From NCBI RefSeq assembly GCF_013410655.1, contig NZ_JACCFP010000001.1:3309501-3373500 (forward strand): DNA of 64,000 nt, written 5' to 3'. The position numbers and the translations under genes are program-made. Below are positions 1 to 9,142 of this stretch, piece by piece. This stretch comes from Nocardioides thalensis (GTDB lineage: Bacteria; Actinomycetota; Actinomycetes; Propionibacteriales; Nocardioidaceae). Under the pieces are notes generated by a model. The model saw only the letters and a list, made by a program, of their open reading frames with translations, was not told where the DNA came from and did no database searches. Every line of letters starts with the position of its first letter. Position 1 is the first letter of the stretch.

Positions 1-1010
1 GCGCGCGGGCACTCGGTGCGGGTCTCGCGGTCGTAGACGGCGACGCCGTCGTGCGGCATGCCGATCGAGCCCGGCGGCGTCTCCGGGACACGGGTGACGA
101 TGACCGCGTTCTCGGTGGACCCGAACCCGTCCCACACCACGCAGCCGAAGCGGCGCCCGAACTCGGCGATGTCGCGGTCGGACGCCTCGTTGCCGAACGC
201 CACGCGCAGCGGGTTGTCGCTGTCGTCGGGCCGCTCCGGCGTCGCGAGCACGTAGGCGAGCGGCTTGCCGACGTAGTTGAGGTACGTCGCGCCGTGGTGG
301 CGGATGTCGGCCAGGAACCCGCTGGCGCTGAACCGCCGCGCCAGCGCCAGCGTCGCACCTGCTCCGACGGCCGGGCCGAAACCCGCGGCGATCGCGTTGC
401 TGTGGAACAGCGGCATCGCGCAGTAGCAGACGTCGTCCGGCGTCAGCGAGAACCGGTCGACGAGCATCGTGCCGGCGACGACGACCATGAAGTGGGAGAC
501 CTGCACGGCCTTCGGGTCGCCGCTGGTGCCCGACGTGAAGATCAGCATGAACGTGTCGAAGGCGCCCCGCTCGGGGAAGCCGTCCGTCGTCGTCGGCGCC
601 GCCGCGACCCGCGCCGCCCACACGTCGCCGTCGGTGTCGACGACCTCGATGCCGCCGAGGTCGAGGCCGTCGAGCAGCGGCAGGTGCTCGGCGTCGGTGA
701 GCAGCACGCTGCAGTCGGCGCGCCGGACGTCGGCCGCGAGCGCCTCGCCGCGGCGTGTGGCGTTGACGCCCGCGGTCACGTGGCCACCGATGGCTCCCGC
801 GGCGATCGCCATCGCCATCTCGGGGGTGTTCTCCATCAGCGCGCCGACGTGCAGCGGCCGGCCGTCGGCCTCGTAGGACCGCAGGACGTGCGCCCGCGCG
901 GCGGCCGCGGCGACGTACTCGCGCCAGGTCCAGGTGCGGTCCTCGAACGCGAGGCCGGTCGTGTCGCGCTCGGCGTTGGCCAGGAGCAGCTCGCGGACGG
1001 TCTCAGCCAC
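1..1010 (-). CDS. Acyl-CoA synthetase (AMP-dependent ligase), 3' end beyond window
   Basis: This gene would activate a carboxylic acid to its acyl-CoA through an acyl-adenylate. The first 336 codons are present; the C-terminal lid domain lies outside the window. The ATP-binding signature LIFTSGTSGDPK is at about residues 156-167, and FGSTEN, the usual GxTE-type motif, is near residue 305. The GTG start overlaps the end of the hydrolase gene by 8 bp, so it is the last visible gene of a TetR/monooxygenase/hydrolase operon. In that context it probably activates the acid released by the hydrolase. The fatty-acid or aromatic-acid specificity cannot be read from the sequence. Confidence 0.88.
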   Translation of the reverse strand, partial: MAETVRELLLANAERDTTGLAFEDRTWTWREYVAAAAARAHVLRSYEADGRPLHVGALMENTPEMAMAIAAGAIGGHVTAGVNATRRGEALAADVRRADCSVLLTDAEHLPLLDGLDLGGIEVVDTDGDVWAARVAAAPTTTDGFPERGAFDTFMLIFTSGTSGDPKAVQVSHFMVVVAGTMLVDRFSLTPDDVCYCAMPLFHSNAIAAGFGPAVGAGATLALARRFSASGFLADIRHHGATYLNYVGKPLAYVLATPERPDDSDNPLRVAFGNEASDRDIAEFGRRFGCVVWDGFGSTENAVIVTRVPETPPGSIGMPHDGVAVYDRETRTECPR

Positions 1011-1920
1011 GTGCGGGCTCCTTCACCGTCAGGTGCCGGCGGAGGAAATGCACCGCGTGCCGCACGGCGGGCTCGTGCCACGGCTTGCCGGGGAACACGT
1101 CGAAGTGGTCGCCCGGGTAGTGGCGCACCTCGGCGCGGCCGGCGAACGCGGCCTTCGCCTGCGCGTGCGGCGGCGCGCTGCGGTCGTAGTCGGCGATCTG
1201 CACGAGCCACGGCGCGCGCAGCCGCTTGGCGTCCTTCGCCGGCGCCCGGCCGCCGAGCTCCATCACGACGTCGGCGGCGATCTCGTTGCGCCAGGTCGGA
1301 CCGGCGATCGCGAGGTAGTCCTCGTAGGCGCCGGGCAGGGTGAGCGCGCCGGGCTCCCCCGGCCGCCCGACCACCGGGATCATCGTCGGGCCGCGACCGG
1401 CTGCGCGCTTGAGCTTGCTGGCGATGCCGGCACCGGTCGAGAGGATCAGCTGCGTCGCCTCGTGGTGCTTCGCGGCGAGCCGCGCCGCGGCGAGGCCGTC
1501 GACGAGCGGGACGACGGAGACGACGGCGGCGATGTCGTCACGGTCAGCGGCCGCGGACACGACGTGGCCGCCGCCGAGCGAGACGCCCCAGAGCACGACC
1601 CGCTCGGGGTCGACCCCCGGGAGCCCCTGGGCGGCGGCGATGGCGGCCCGCAGGTCGGCGACCTGCTGGGCGACCGAGACCACCTGGCGCGGCGTCCCCT
1701 CGCTGCCGCCGAAGCCGCGGTAGTCGATCAGCACCGCGTCGAGCCCGGCGTCGGCGAACGCCTCGCCGAACGGCAGCAGCCCGGAGTCCTTGGTGCCGGC
1801 GAGGCCGTGGCAGAGGACGACCACCGGGCGGCCGGCGGCGGTGGCGAGCTCGTCGCTGCGGCCGGCGATGTGCCACGCCTCGCAGGCGGTGCCGTCGGAG
1901 TCGAACGTGAAGGTCTCCAT
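1003..1920 (-). CDS. Alpha/beta hydrolase
   Basis: A 305-residue serine hydrolase of the alpha/beta fold, without signal peptide, so cytoplasmic. VVLCHGLAG (about residues 34-42) carries the oxyanion HG pair, WGVSLGGG holds the nucleophile Ser114 in a GxSxGG elbow, and a late GDHFDVF supplies the catalytic His. The ATG overlaps the stop of the upstream TetR gene by one base (TGATG), indicating translational coupling. Beside a flavin monooxygenase and an acyl-CoA ligase, a role in cleaving an ester or lactone made by Baeyer-Villiger oxidation is plausible. That role is inferred; the substrate is unknown. Confidence 0.85.
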   Translation of the reverse strand: METFTFDSDGTACEAWHIAGRSDELATAAGRPVVVLCHGLAGTKDSGLLPFGEAFADAGLDAVLIDYRGFGGSEGTPRQVVSVAQQVADLRAAIAAAQGLPGVDPERVVLWGVSLGGGHVVSAAADRDDIAAVVSVVPLVDGLAAARLAAKHHEATQLILSTGAGIASKLKRAAGRGPTMIPVVGRPGEPGALTLPGAYEDYLAIAGPTWRNEIAADVVMELGGRAPAKDAKRLRAPWLVQIADYDRSAPPHAQAKAAFAGRAEVRHYPGDHFDVFPGKPWHEPAVRHAVHFLRRHLTVKEPARG

Positions 1921-2546
1921 CAGCTTGCTCCTCCGTAGATGGTGCTGAGCCAGATCGTCACGAGCGCATCGACGTGCTGCTCGCGCGGCGGCCCGAGGCC
2001 GAGCGCGTGCCGCTCGACGGCCTGGTCGTTGAGGTCGAGCAGTACGGCGCCCAGCGCGCTCGCGTCGGGGCCGGCGACGGCGTGCCCCGCCGCCCGCTCG
2101 CGCTCGATCATCTCGGCGACCATGCCCGCGAAGTCGGCGCGTCCGGCCTCCCACATGTCACGGACGCTCGGCGACGTCGCGCGCGCCTCGAGCAGGGCGC
2201 GGTAGGTGTGCGGGCTGCGGTCCACCGCGTCGAACAGGGTGTTGATCACCGCGCGGATCCGCGGCTCCGGCTCGCCCTCGGCCTTCACCAGCAGGTCGGT
2301 GGCGTCGGACGCCTCGTCGTACAGCTCACCCATCAGCGCGAGCACCGCGACGGCCTTGCTCTCGAAGTAGAAGTAGAACGCCGACCGGGTGACGCCGGCC
2401 CGGCGCGAGATCTCGGCGACGTTGACCTCGTCGAGGGACTGGTCGCGCAGCAGCTCGTCGAAGGCGCGCAGCAGCGCCGTACGACGCTCGTCGCCACGGT
2501 TGACGCTGCGCCGGTCGACCAGCCGCGCCCATGGCCGGTCGGTCAT
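1920..2546 (-). CDS. TetR-family transcriptional regulator (EthR-like)
   Basis: A 208-residue TetR repressor. The helix-turn-helix lies at about residues 42-62 (VAEISRRAGVTRSAFYFYFE), and the rest is the helical ligand-binding domain. The FYFYF recognition-helix ending and the neighbouring flavin monooxygenase recall mycobacterial EthR/EthA, a TetR repressor controlling a monooxygenase gene. Its ATG overlaps the monooxygenase stop by 4 bp (ATGA), so it is co-transcribed with the genes it probably represses. The perfect palindrome at 3911-3922 upstream of the operon is the likely operator, and the ligand is probably a substrate or product of the pathway. Confidence 0.88.
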   Translation of the reverse strand: MTDRPWARLVDRRSVNRGDERRTALLRAFDELLRDQSLDEVNVAEISRRAGVTRSAFYFYFESKAVAVLALMGELYDEASDATDLLVKAEGEPEPRIRAVINTLFDAVDRSPHTYRALLEARATSPSVRDMWEAGRADFAGMVAEMIERERAAGHAVAGPDASALGAVLLDLNDQAVERHALGLGPPREQHVDALVTIWLSTIYGGAS

Positions 2547-3859
2547 CGGGCCAGCCCCGCGGGCAGCTCGCGGGTGCGCATCTCGTGCTCGTAGAGGAAG
2601 TAGTCGAGCTGTTGGGTGTGCCGGGGCCGCTGCACCATGTGGCCGGTGTACTTCTGCTGGTCCTCGTCGATGACCCGCTCCATCTCGGGGATCGGCGGCA
2701 GCTTGTAGTCGCCCCGCGCCCATGCCGCCACGCACCGGGTCTGGCACTCCACGAACGGGAAGAGCGTCGGCACCGCCTGCGCGAAGCCGACGAACGCGAG
2801 GTCGTCGATGCCGGGCTTGAAGATTCGCTTGTAGAGGCGGATGTGGTTGTCGGGTGCGCTGATGAACTCGGGGTCGAAGAACGGGAACGTGATGTTGTAG
2901 CCCGTCGCGTGGACGACGACGTCGAAGTCCTCGCTGGTGCCGTCGCTGAAGTGCACGGTGCTGCCGTCGAACCGGTCGATGTCGCCCTTCGCGCGCAGGT
3001 CGCCCGAGCCGAGGCGCAGCGGCAGCTCCACCGACTGGGTCGGGTGCGCCTCGAAGAACCGGTGGTTGGGCGTGGGCAGCCCGTAGTCCTCCGGACGCCC
3101 GGCGCTGAGCGGCTGCATCCAGTGCAGCACCCGCCGCTGCCACGCGTACGGGATGTGCGGCGAGGTCTTGTAGTACTTGTCGGCCGGCTTGCCCGCGAAG
3201 TACTTCGGCACGATCCACGCGCCGCTGCGGGTCGAGAGCACCACCTCGTTCTGGAGCGCCTTGCTCGATAGCTCGACCGCGATGTCGGCGGCGCTGTTGC
3301 CGATGCCGATGATCAGGATCCGCTTGCCGCTCAGGTCATACGGCGTCCGCGGGTCGATGTAGGAGTGCGAGTGCATCGTCGTGCCGGTGAACTCCCCCGG
3401 CTTGTCGGCGAAGCGCGGGTCCCAGTGGTGGCCGTTGGCGACGACGAGCAGGTCGGCGTGCCGGGTGCCGGTGCGCTGGGTCTCCAGCCGCCAGCCGCCG
3501 CCCTCCGACGCCGGGAGCCGCTCGGCGTGCACGACGCCGTTCTCGGGCTCGATATTGCGGTGCAGGTCGAACGCCTCGGCGTAGGAGTCGAGGTAGGCCT
3601 TGATCTGGGTGTGGTGCGGGAAGTCCGGGTAGTCGTCCGGCATCGGGAAGTCCTTGAAGGACAGCTGGTGCTTCGACGTGTCGATGTGCAGCGACCGGTA
3701 GGCGCTGCTGTGCCCGTTGGGGTTGCCGAACGCCCAGTTGCCGCCGAGCCGGTCGGACGACTCGAACGTCGTCCACTCCAGCCCGTAGTCGTCGAGCATC
3801 TTGCTCGTCGTCAGACCGCTGATGCCCGCACCGATGACGGCGACCTTCGGCTTGCCCAT
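2543..3859 (-). CDS. Flavin-containing monooxygenase
   Basis: A 438-residue class B flavoprotein monooxygenase using FAD and NADPH. The FAD-binding GAGISG is at residues 10-15. The FMO fingerprint FTGTTMHSHSY (FxGxxxHxxxY) is near residue 156, and a second Rossmann motif GIGNSAAD lies near residue 190. The tyrosine at the end of the fingerprint fits FMOs rather than type I Baeyer-Villiger enzymes, though some FMOs of this class also do Baeyer-Villiger chemistry. The ATG at 3859 is chosen over an in-frame TTG six bases upstream because AAGGAG sits just before the TTG, at the right distance for the ATG. It is the first gene of the operon with tetR, hydrolase and ligase. Confidence 0.88.
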   Translation of the reverse strand: MGKPKVAVIGAGISGLTTSKMLDDYGLEWTTFESSDRLGGNWAFGNPNGHSSAYRSLHIDTSKHQLSFKDFPMPDDYPDFPHHTQIKAYLDSYAEAFDLHRNIEPENGVVHAERLPASEGGGWRLETQRTGTRHADLLVVANGHHWDPRFADKPGEFTGTTMHSHSYIDPRTPYDLSGKRILIIGIGNSAADIAVELSSKALQNEVVLSTRSGAWIVPKYFAGKPADKYYKTSPHIPYAWQRRVLHWMQPLSAGRPEDYGLPTPNHRFFEAHPTQSVELPLRLGSGDLRAKGDIDRFDGSTVHFSDGTSEDFDVVVHATGYNITFPFFDPEFISAPDNHIRLYKRIFKPGIDDLAFVGFAQAVPTLFPFVECQTRCVAAWARGDYKLPPIPEMERVIDEDQQKYTGHMVQRPRHTQQLDYFLYEHEMRTRELPAGLAR

Positions 3860-3882
3860 GCCCAACTCCTTGACAACCGGGG

Positions 3883-3922
3883 GTGACCGGCGTCACGTTA
3901 GGCCCGCAACTGACACGTGTCA
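3883..3922. promoter_or_regulatory. Probable TetR operators in the divergent promoter region
   Basis: Between the monooxygenase and the divergent SDR gene lie a perfect 12-bp palindrome TGACACGTGTCA (3911-3922) and a second inverted repeat, GTGAC-cggc-GTCAC (3883-3896). Both half-sites share a GTGAC/GTCAC core. Such sites are typical TetR operators, and the TetR gene is part of the leftward operon. Control of both directions by one repressor is inferred. Confidence 0.65.
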
Positions 3923-3956
3923 ACGGACGCCGACGAGCGTCAGGACAGGAGCGGGC

Positions 3957-4703
3957 ATGACCGAGTCACGCGTGGTCGTGGTGGTCGGGGGCGCCTCCGG
4001 GCTCGGCGCCGCGACGGCCGACCTGCTGCGGCGGCAGGGCGACACGGTGGTGGTCGCCGACCTGGCCGGCACCCCGGCCGACGTGGCCGTCGACGTCACC
4101 GACGAGGCGGCGGTCGAGGCGCTGTTCGACGGCGTGGTCGCCGAGCACGGCGGCTTCCACGGCGTCGTCAACTGCGCCGGCACCAGCACGCTCGCCCGGG
4201 TCGTGGACCACGACGCCGCGGAGTGGCGGCGGATCGTCGACGTCTGCCTGACCGGCGCGTTCCTGGTGCTCAAGCACGCCGGCCGGCGGGTCGCCGACGG
4301 CGGGTCGCTGGTGTCCCTGACCTCGCTCAACGCCCGGCAGCCGGGCAGCGGCCTCGCGGCCTACTGCGCGGCGAAGGCCGGGCTGGTCGCGCTCACCGAG
4401 GTCGCCGCGCTCGAGCTCGGGCCGCGCCGCGTGCGCGTGAACGCGGTCGCCCCGGGACTGGTCGTCACGCCCCTGACCGCGCCGGCGATGGACATCCCCG
4501 GCGTCCGCGAGGAGTACGTCGACAACACCGTCCTCGGTCGTCCGGGCGAGCCCGCCGAGATCGCCGCCGCCTGCCGGTTTCTGCTCTCCGACGACGCGGC
4601 CTGGATCACCGGCGAGACGCTCGACATCAACGGCGGCGCCCACCTGCGCCGCTACCCCGACCTGGTCGGCCTGGTCGAGACCGCGTTCGGGGCCGGTGGT
4701 TGA
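3957..4703 (+). CDS. SDR-family oxidoreductase
   Basis: A 248-residue NAD(P)-dependent short-chain dehydrogenase/reductase. The cofactor loop is GGASGLG at residues 11-17, with Gly in place of the usual Thr of TGxxxGxG. NCAG is at 73-76, and the catalytic YxxxK is Y136/K140 in YCAAK. An AGGAG ribosome-binding site lies about 7 bp before the ATG. It is divergent from the monooxygenase operon across a palindromic operator. It is followed with an 8-bp overlap by a second SDR, so the two form a leftover-free operon. An alcohol or hydroxyacyl intermediate of the same pathway is a likely substrate, but this is inference. Confidence 0.86.
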   Translation: MTESRVVVVVGGASGLGAATADLLRRQGDTVVVADLAGTPADVAVDVTDEAAVEALFDGVVAEHGGFHGVVNCAGTSTLARVVDHDAAEWRRIVDVCLTGAFLVLKHAGRRVADGGSLVSLTSLNARQPGSGLAAYCAAKAGLVALTEVAALELGPRRVRVNAVAPGLVVTPLTAPAMDIPGVREEYVDNTVLGRPGEPAEIAAACRFLLSDDAAWITGETLDINGGAHLRRYPDLVGLVETAFGAGG

Positions 4704-4736
4704 GGTGCGACGAGCGCAGCGAGGAGCCTCGAAACC
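4693..4736 (+). repeat. REP-like imperfect hairpin element at a gene end (copy 1)
   Basis: This 44-bp element starts CCGGTGGTTGAGG and ends CCTCGAAACC, with the outer arms imperfectly complementary and an interior of alternating GCG/CGA steps. From memory, elements with these edges are scattered in many copies through Nocardioides genomes. It supplies the stop codon of the first SDR gene (TGA 4701-4703) and the start region of the second. A related element sits at 54970-55008. Confidence 0.6.
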
Positions 4737-5553
4737 TCCGGTCTTCACCAACAAGTCCGCCATCGTCACCGGCGGCGGCTCCGGCATCGGCGCCGCCCTC
4801 ACCCGCGCCCTCGTCACCGCCGGCGCCGACGTCGTGTGCGCGGACCTCGATCTCGCCGCAGCCGAGAAGACGGTCGCCGGCGTCAGCGGCCCCGGCTCGG
4901 CGACCGCGCGGGACGTCGACGTCACCGACGCCGACCAGGTCCTGCAGGCCGTGGAGGACGTCATCGGGACCCACGGCCGGATCGACCTGATGTTCAACAA
5001 CGCCGGCATCAGCCTCCTCGGCGACACCGAGGACCTCACCCTCGCCCAGTGGGACGCGATCATCGACGTCAACGTGCGCGGGGTCGTCCACGGGGTGCAC
5101 GCGGCCTACCCGCGGATGGTCGCGCAGGGCGGCGGGCACATCGTCAACACCGCCTCGGCGGGCGGCCTGATGGCCGGCGGCCTGCTGACGTCGTACGTCA
5201 TGACGAAGCACGCCGTGGTCGGCCTGTCGCTCGCGCTCCGCACCGAGGCCGCCTCGCGCAACGTCGGCGTCACCGCGATCTGCCCGGCGGCCGTGGACAC
5301 GCCGATCCTCGACAAGGGCGAGCTCGGCCCGGTGCGCGGGCGCGACTACTTCCTCAAGGGTCAGGGCATCCGGCGGCCGATCGACCCCGACGTGCTCGCG
5401 GGCAAGGTGCTCGCCGCGGTCGCGGCCGACAAGTCGCTCGTGGTCGAGCCGGTGCAGGCGCGGATCGCGTGGCGGATCGCCCGGCTGTCGCCGGCGTTCG
5501 TACTGAGGTCGGGCACGAGGTTCGTCGAGAAGCAGCGCGCTCGGGCCCGCTGA
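4696..5553 (+). CDS. SDR-family oxidoreductase (second)
   Basis: A short-chain dehydrogenase of up to 285 residues. TGGGSGIG is at about 25-32, NNAG at 101-104, and catalytic Y167/K171 are in YVMTK. The start is uncertain. GTG at 4696 and GTG at 4705 both lie inside a REP-like element, no ATG is available before the Rossmann motif, and a GAGGAG at 4721-4726 has no good start codon after it. About the first 15 residues may therefore be repeat-derived and absent from relatives. It overlaps the preceding SDR and is probably co-transcribed with it; the substrate is unknown. Confidence 0.83.
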   Translation: MVEVRRAQRGASKPPVFTNKSAIVTGGGSGIGAALTRALVTAGADVVCADLDLAAAEKTVAGVSGPGSATARDVDVTDADQVLQAVEDVIGTHGRIDLMFNNAGISLLGDTEDLTLAQWDAIIDVNVRGVVHGVHAAYPRMVAQGGGHIVNTASAGGLMAGGLLTSYVMTKHAVVGLSLALRTEAASRNVGVTAICPAAVDTPILDKGELGPVRGRDYFLKGQGIRRPIDPDVLAGKVLAAVAADKSLVVEPVQARIAWRIARLSPAFVLRSGTRFVEKQRARAR

Positions 5554-5556
5554 GGT

Positions 5557-7071
5557 TCACTGCACCTCGAAGGCCCCGATGTCGATCGGACCGACCTTGC
5601 GCGGGTTTCCGGCGAGGTCGGTCGTGCCGGCGTCGACCGGGACGCCGCGGTTGATCAGCGGCGAGCCCGCGGCCGGCGCCCGGTCGGCACCGAGCTTCGG
5701 CGTGCCGTAGCTGCCCTTCGTCTCCCCCGTCGCGGCCTTCCACCGCTTGTAGCCGCGGATGTCCTTGCCGCGCAGCGTCCACAGCGTCGCGCCGGCCGGC
5801 CGGGTGGCGGCGAACCACCGGTTGCCGGCGAAGCTCATCCGCCCGGTGTCCTTCGCGTAGCCGGTGAGGATCTTCCCGCCGAGCGAGATCGCGAGGACGT
5901 TGTTGACCATCCGCACCCGGGACAGGTTGAAGTTCAGGTAGACGAGGCCGTAGCCCTTCCGCAGGTTGTCGGGCTCCACGAACGTGTTGTTGACGACGCG
6001 TACGTCGCGCACGGCGCCGCGGTCGGCGGCGTACCCGCCCATCGTGAGGCCGCCCTGCTCGGTGTCCTCCACCAGGTTGTTGCGGACCAGGATGCCGGTG
6101 GCCGCAGCGCCGCGCTTCCTCGACTCGGCGCCGATCTCGATGCCCAGGTCGGCGCGGCTGACGCGGTTGCGCTGGATGATGATGTCGCGGCCGCCGTCGA
6201 CGTAGATGCCGGCGGCGCACGCGCAGTTGTCGTAGCCGGGGTTGTCGGCCGTGTCGACGTCGTCGATCACGTTGTTGGCGATGACGCCCATGCGCGCCTG
6301 GTCGTTGCTCCCCGCGGTGCCCTCGAACCCGATCGCGTCGATCGCGATGTTGTCCACCCGCTCGACGGTGTTGCCGACGATCGTCCAGCCCCTCACGTTG
6401 CCGTTGACCACGATCGCCTCGCTGGTGCCGAGCCGCAGGTCGTGCACGTGGTTGTTGGCGATCGTCAGCCCGGAGATCGGCGTGCCGCCCGAGGTGCCGT
6501 AGACGGCGATCCCGTGGGCGTTGCCGACGCGGCCGCCGCCATAGCCGGCGGCGCTGATGTCGTGGATGTCGAGGTTCTGGAGGGTGAGGCCGGACGGGGT
6601 GCCCTCCACCCGCACGCCGACCGGGGTGTCGTCGACGGGGTGCACCCCCGCGAAGTCGGTCAGCTCGAACCCGTCGAAGACCAGGTGCGACTCGTTCCGG
6701 ATGTTGATCAGCCCCCGCTGGCCGATCAGGTCGCGGCCCTCGCCGCTGATGACCACGTTCTGACCAGGCTGCTCCATGAACGTGATGTCGGCGTCGGCGC
6801 TGCCGGAGACCTTGACGTCGACGATCTCCTCGTAGGTGCCGCCGCGGACGACGACGAAGTCGCCCGGCCCGACGACGCCCGTCCGCTGGGCCGCGAAGTT
6901 GATCGATCGCCAGGGCTGCGCCGACGTGCCGGGGTTCGAGTCGCTCCCGGTGGTGCTGACGAAGAACACCTGGACCCCCGCGTGGGCCGGTGGCACCTGC
7001 ACCGCGAGCCCGGGGACGAGGAGGGCGACCGCGGCCAGCGCGGCGAGCAGGAGACGCACGGAGCGGGGCAT
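5557..7071 (-). CDS. Secreted right-handed parallel beta-helix protein
   Basis: A 504-residue exported protein. The N-terminus has a signal peptide: basic MPRSVR, a hydrophobic stretch, and cleavage near PAHA at about residue 31. It is followed by VSTTGSDSNPGTSAQPW, the opening seen in DUF1565/parallel beta-helix proteins. The middle contains repeated V.NN.V.D rungs typical of a beta-helix. The C-terminal GPIDIGAFE matches the end of choice-of-anchor Q proteins. Such proteins often act on or bind extracellular polysaccharide, but no catalytic residues can be assigned. The ATG at 7071 is preferred because it places the signal peptide at the N-terminus. The gene stands alone and converges with the second SDR. 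Confidence 0.82.
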   Translation of the reverse strand: MPRSVRLLLAALAAVALLVPGLAVQVPPAHAGVQVFFVSTTGSDSNPGTSAQPWRSINFAAQRTGVVGPGDFVVVRGGTYEEIVDVKVSGSADADITFMEQPGQNVVISGEGRDLIGQRGLINIRNESHLVFDGFELTDFAGVHPVDDTPVGVRVEGTPSGLTLQNLDIHDISAAGYGGGRVGNAHGIAVYGTSGGTPISGLTIANNHVHDLRLGTSEAIVVNGNVRGWTIVGNTVERVDNIAIDAIGFEGTAGSNDQARMGVIANNVIDDVDTADNPGYDNCACAAGIYVDGGRDIIIQRNRVSRADLGIEIGAESRKRGAAATGILVRNNLVEDTEQGGLTMGGYAADRGAVRDVRVVNNTFVEPDNLRKGYGLVYLNFNLSRVRMVNNVLAISLGGKILTGYAKDTGRMSFAGNRWFAATRPAGATLWTLRGKDIRGYKRWKAATGETKGSYGTPKLGADRAPAAGSPLINRGVPVDAGTTDLAGNPRKVGPIDIGAFEVQ

Positions 7072-7135
7072 GGCGACCAGCGTGGCACCGCCGACGGGCA
7101 CGCGGGCCCGGTTTCACGACCGCGTGACCGGACGT

Positions 7136-7564
7136 CTAGACCAGCCGTCGCTCGAGGCCGGCGCGACAGCCGGCCATCATCCGGTCGTGGTTCCACCGCA
7201 GCAGCGGGCGGGCGACGTACGACGCCGCGGCCAGCGCGCCGCGCGCGGCGACCTCCTGCTCGAACTCGGTGCGGGTGCCGCCGTCGGCCTCCGACAGGGT
7301 CCACCGCACCCAGCCGTCGAGGTCCCCGCTCAGCGCGACCTCGAGCACCGGCGCCTCCCGGGAGACCGCGTGCAGCACCAGGTCGAGGGTGTAGGGCAGG
7401 GCCGCACGGCACAGGACCCGCGCGGTGTCGTCGTCGATCTTCGCGACCGCGCGCACCTGCGGCCACCACTCGGGGTAGCGCTCGAGGTCGCTGACGACCG
7501 ACGCCACCTCCGCCATCGACGCAGGCGTCACCCACGACGCTGAGAACGAGTACGACGTCCGCAC
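7136..7564 (-). CDS. SRPBCC-family protein
   Basis: A 142-residue START/Bet v1-type protein, related to polyketide cyclase/dehydrase and lipid-binding proteins. The YPEWWP motif in the N-terminal third and the overall length fit this family. It would form one helix-grip fold with a hydrophobic cavity for a lipid or other apolar ligand. The GTG at 7564 is chosen because a -10-like CAGGAT ends exactly six bases before it, giving a leaderless transcript. The gene is divergent from a MerR regulator. No ligand can be proposed. Confidence 0.75.
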   Translation of the reverse strand: MRTSYSFSASWVTPASMAEVASVVSDLERYPEWWPQVRAVAKIDDDTARVLCRAALPYTLDLVLHAVSREAPVLEVALSGDLDGWVRWTLSEADGGTRTEFEQEVAARGALAAASYVARPLLRWNHDRMMAGCRAGLERRLV

Positions 7565-7570
7565 CCCGCC

Positions 7571-7576
7571 ATCCTG
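7571..7576 (-). promoter_or_regulatory. -10 box of a leaderless transcript
   Basis: CAGGAT on the minus strand is followed by GGCGGG and then the GTG start of the SRPBCC gene at 7564. Transcription would therefore begin at the start codon. Confidence 0.45.
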
Positions 7577-7610
7577 TCCGACCCGCACCGGCGGCGGCGC
7601 GCCGTACCCC

Positions 7611-7641
7611 TTGACCTGGAGTGCGCTCCAAGGCACAGACT
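7611..7641 (+). promoter_or_regulatory. MerR-type promoter/operator of the merR gene
   Basis: A -35 box TTGACC (7611-7616) and a -10 box CAGACT (7636-7641) are separated by 19 bp, the long spacer typical of MerR-activated promoters. The spacer contains the dyad TGGAG-tgcg-CTCCA (7617-7630). The predicted first transcribed base falls on the GTG at 7648. The same dyad occurs before the aldo-keto reductase. Confidence 0.75.
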
Positions 7642-7647
7642 GGCCCG

Positions 7648-8031
7648 GTGACCGGACTGACCATCGCCGAGGCGGCCGTCGAGGTCGGCCTCACCGCCGA
7701 CACCCTGCGCTACTACGAGCGCGACGACCTGCTGTTGCGCCCGGTGCCGCGCGCTTCGAGCGGGCGCCGGCGCTACGAGGAGCCGGACCTCCGCTGGATC
7801 ACGCTGATCACGCGGCTGCGCGCCACCGGCATGCCGATCCGCGACGTACGGCGCTACGCCGCCCTCGTCCGGGCCGGCGACGGCAACGAGCTCGACCGGC
7901 TCGAGCTGCTCCAGGCGCACCGCGAGGTGGTGCTGCAGCAGCTGGCCGAGGTGACGTCCCACCTGAGCGCGATCGACCACAAGATCGGGATCTACGAGGA
8001 CCGGCTGCGGCGGACCGAGCTGTCGGCTTGA
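7648..8031 (+). CDS. MerR-family transcriptional regulator
   Basis: A 127-residue MerR-type regulator. The winged helix-turn-helix is at the N-terminus ([20 protein letters not shown], about residues 4-23), and is followed by a coiled-coil dimerisation helix containing [12 protein letters not shown]. No C-terminal cysteine cluster is visible, so a metal sensor is unlikely. The GTG at 7648 is preferred over an upstream in-frame GTG at 7621, because the latter lies inside the operator and the -10 box puts the transcript start at 7648. It probably regulates itself and the aldo-keto reductase 58 bp downstream through matching operators. The inducer is unknown. Confidence 0.88.
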   Translation: MTGLTIAEAAVEVGLTADTLRYYERDDLLLRPVPRASSGRRRYEEPDLRWITLITRLRATGMPIRDVRRYAALVRAGDGNELDRLELLQAHREVVLQQLAEVTSHLSAIDHKIGIYEDRLRRTELSA

Positions 8032-8051
8032 GATCACGCTGAGCAGAGGGC

Positions 8052-8082
8052 TTGACCTGGAGCGCGCTCCAGGGGGTTTGGT
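8052..8082 (+). promoter_or_regulatory. MerR-type promoter/operator of the aldo-keto reductase
   Basis: TTGACC (8052-8057) and TTTGGT (8077-8082) are 19 bp apart, with the perfect palindrome CTGGAGCGCGCTCCAG (8057-8072) in and next to the spacer. The predicted transcript start is one base before the ATG at 8090. The layout copies the promoter of the adjacent merR gene. Confidence 0.75.
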
Positions 8083-8089
8083 GGTGGTC

Positions 8090-9094
<1,005 letters not shown>

Positions 9095-9142
9095 CCACGC
9101 GGAGGCGCGGGTCCGGCACCTGACGCGCTAGCGTGCCCGTTC

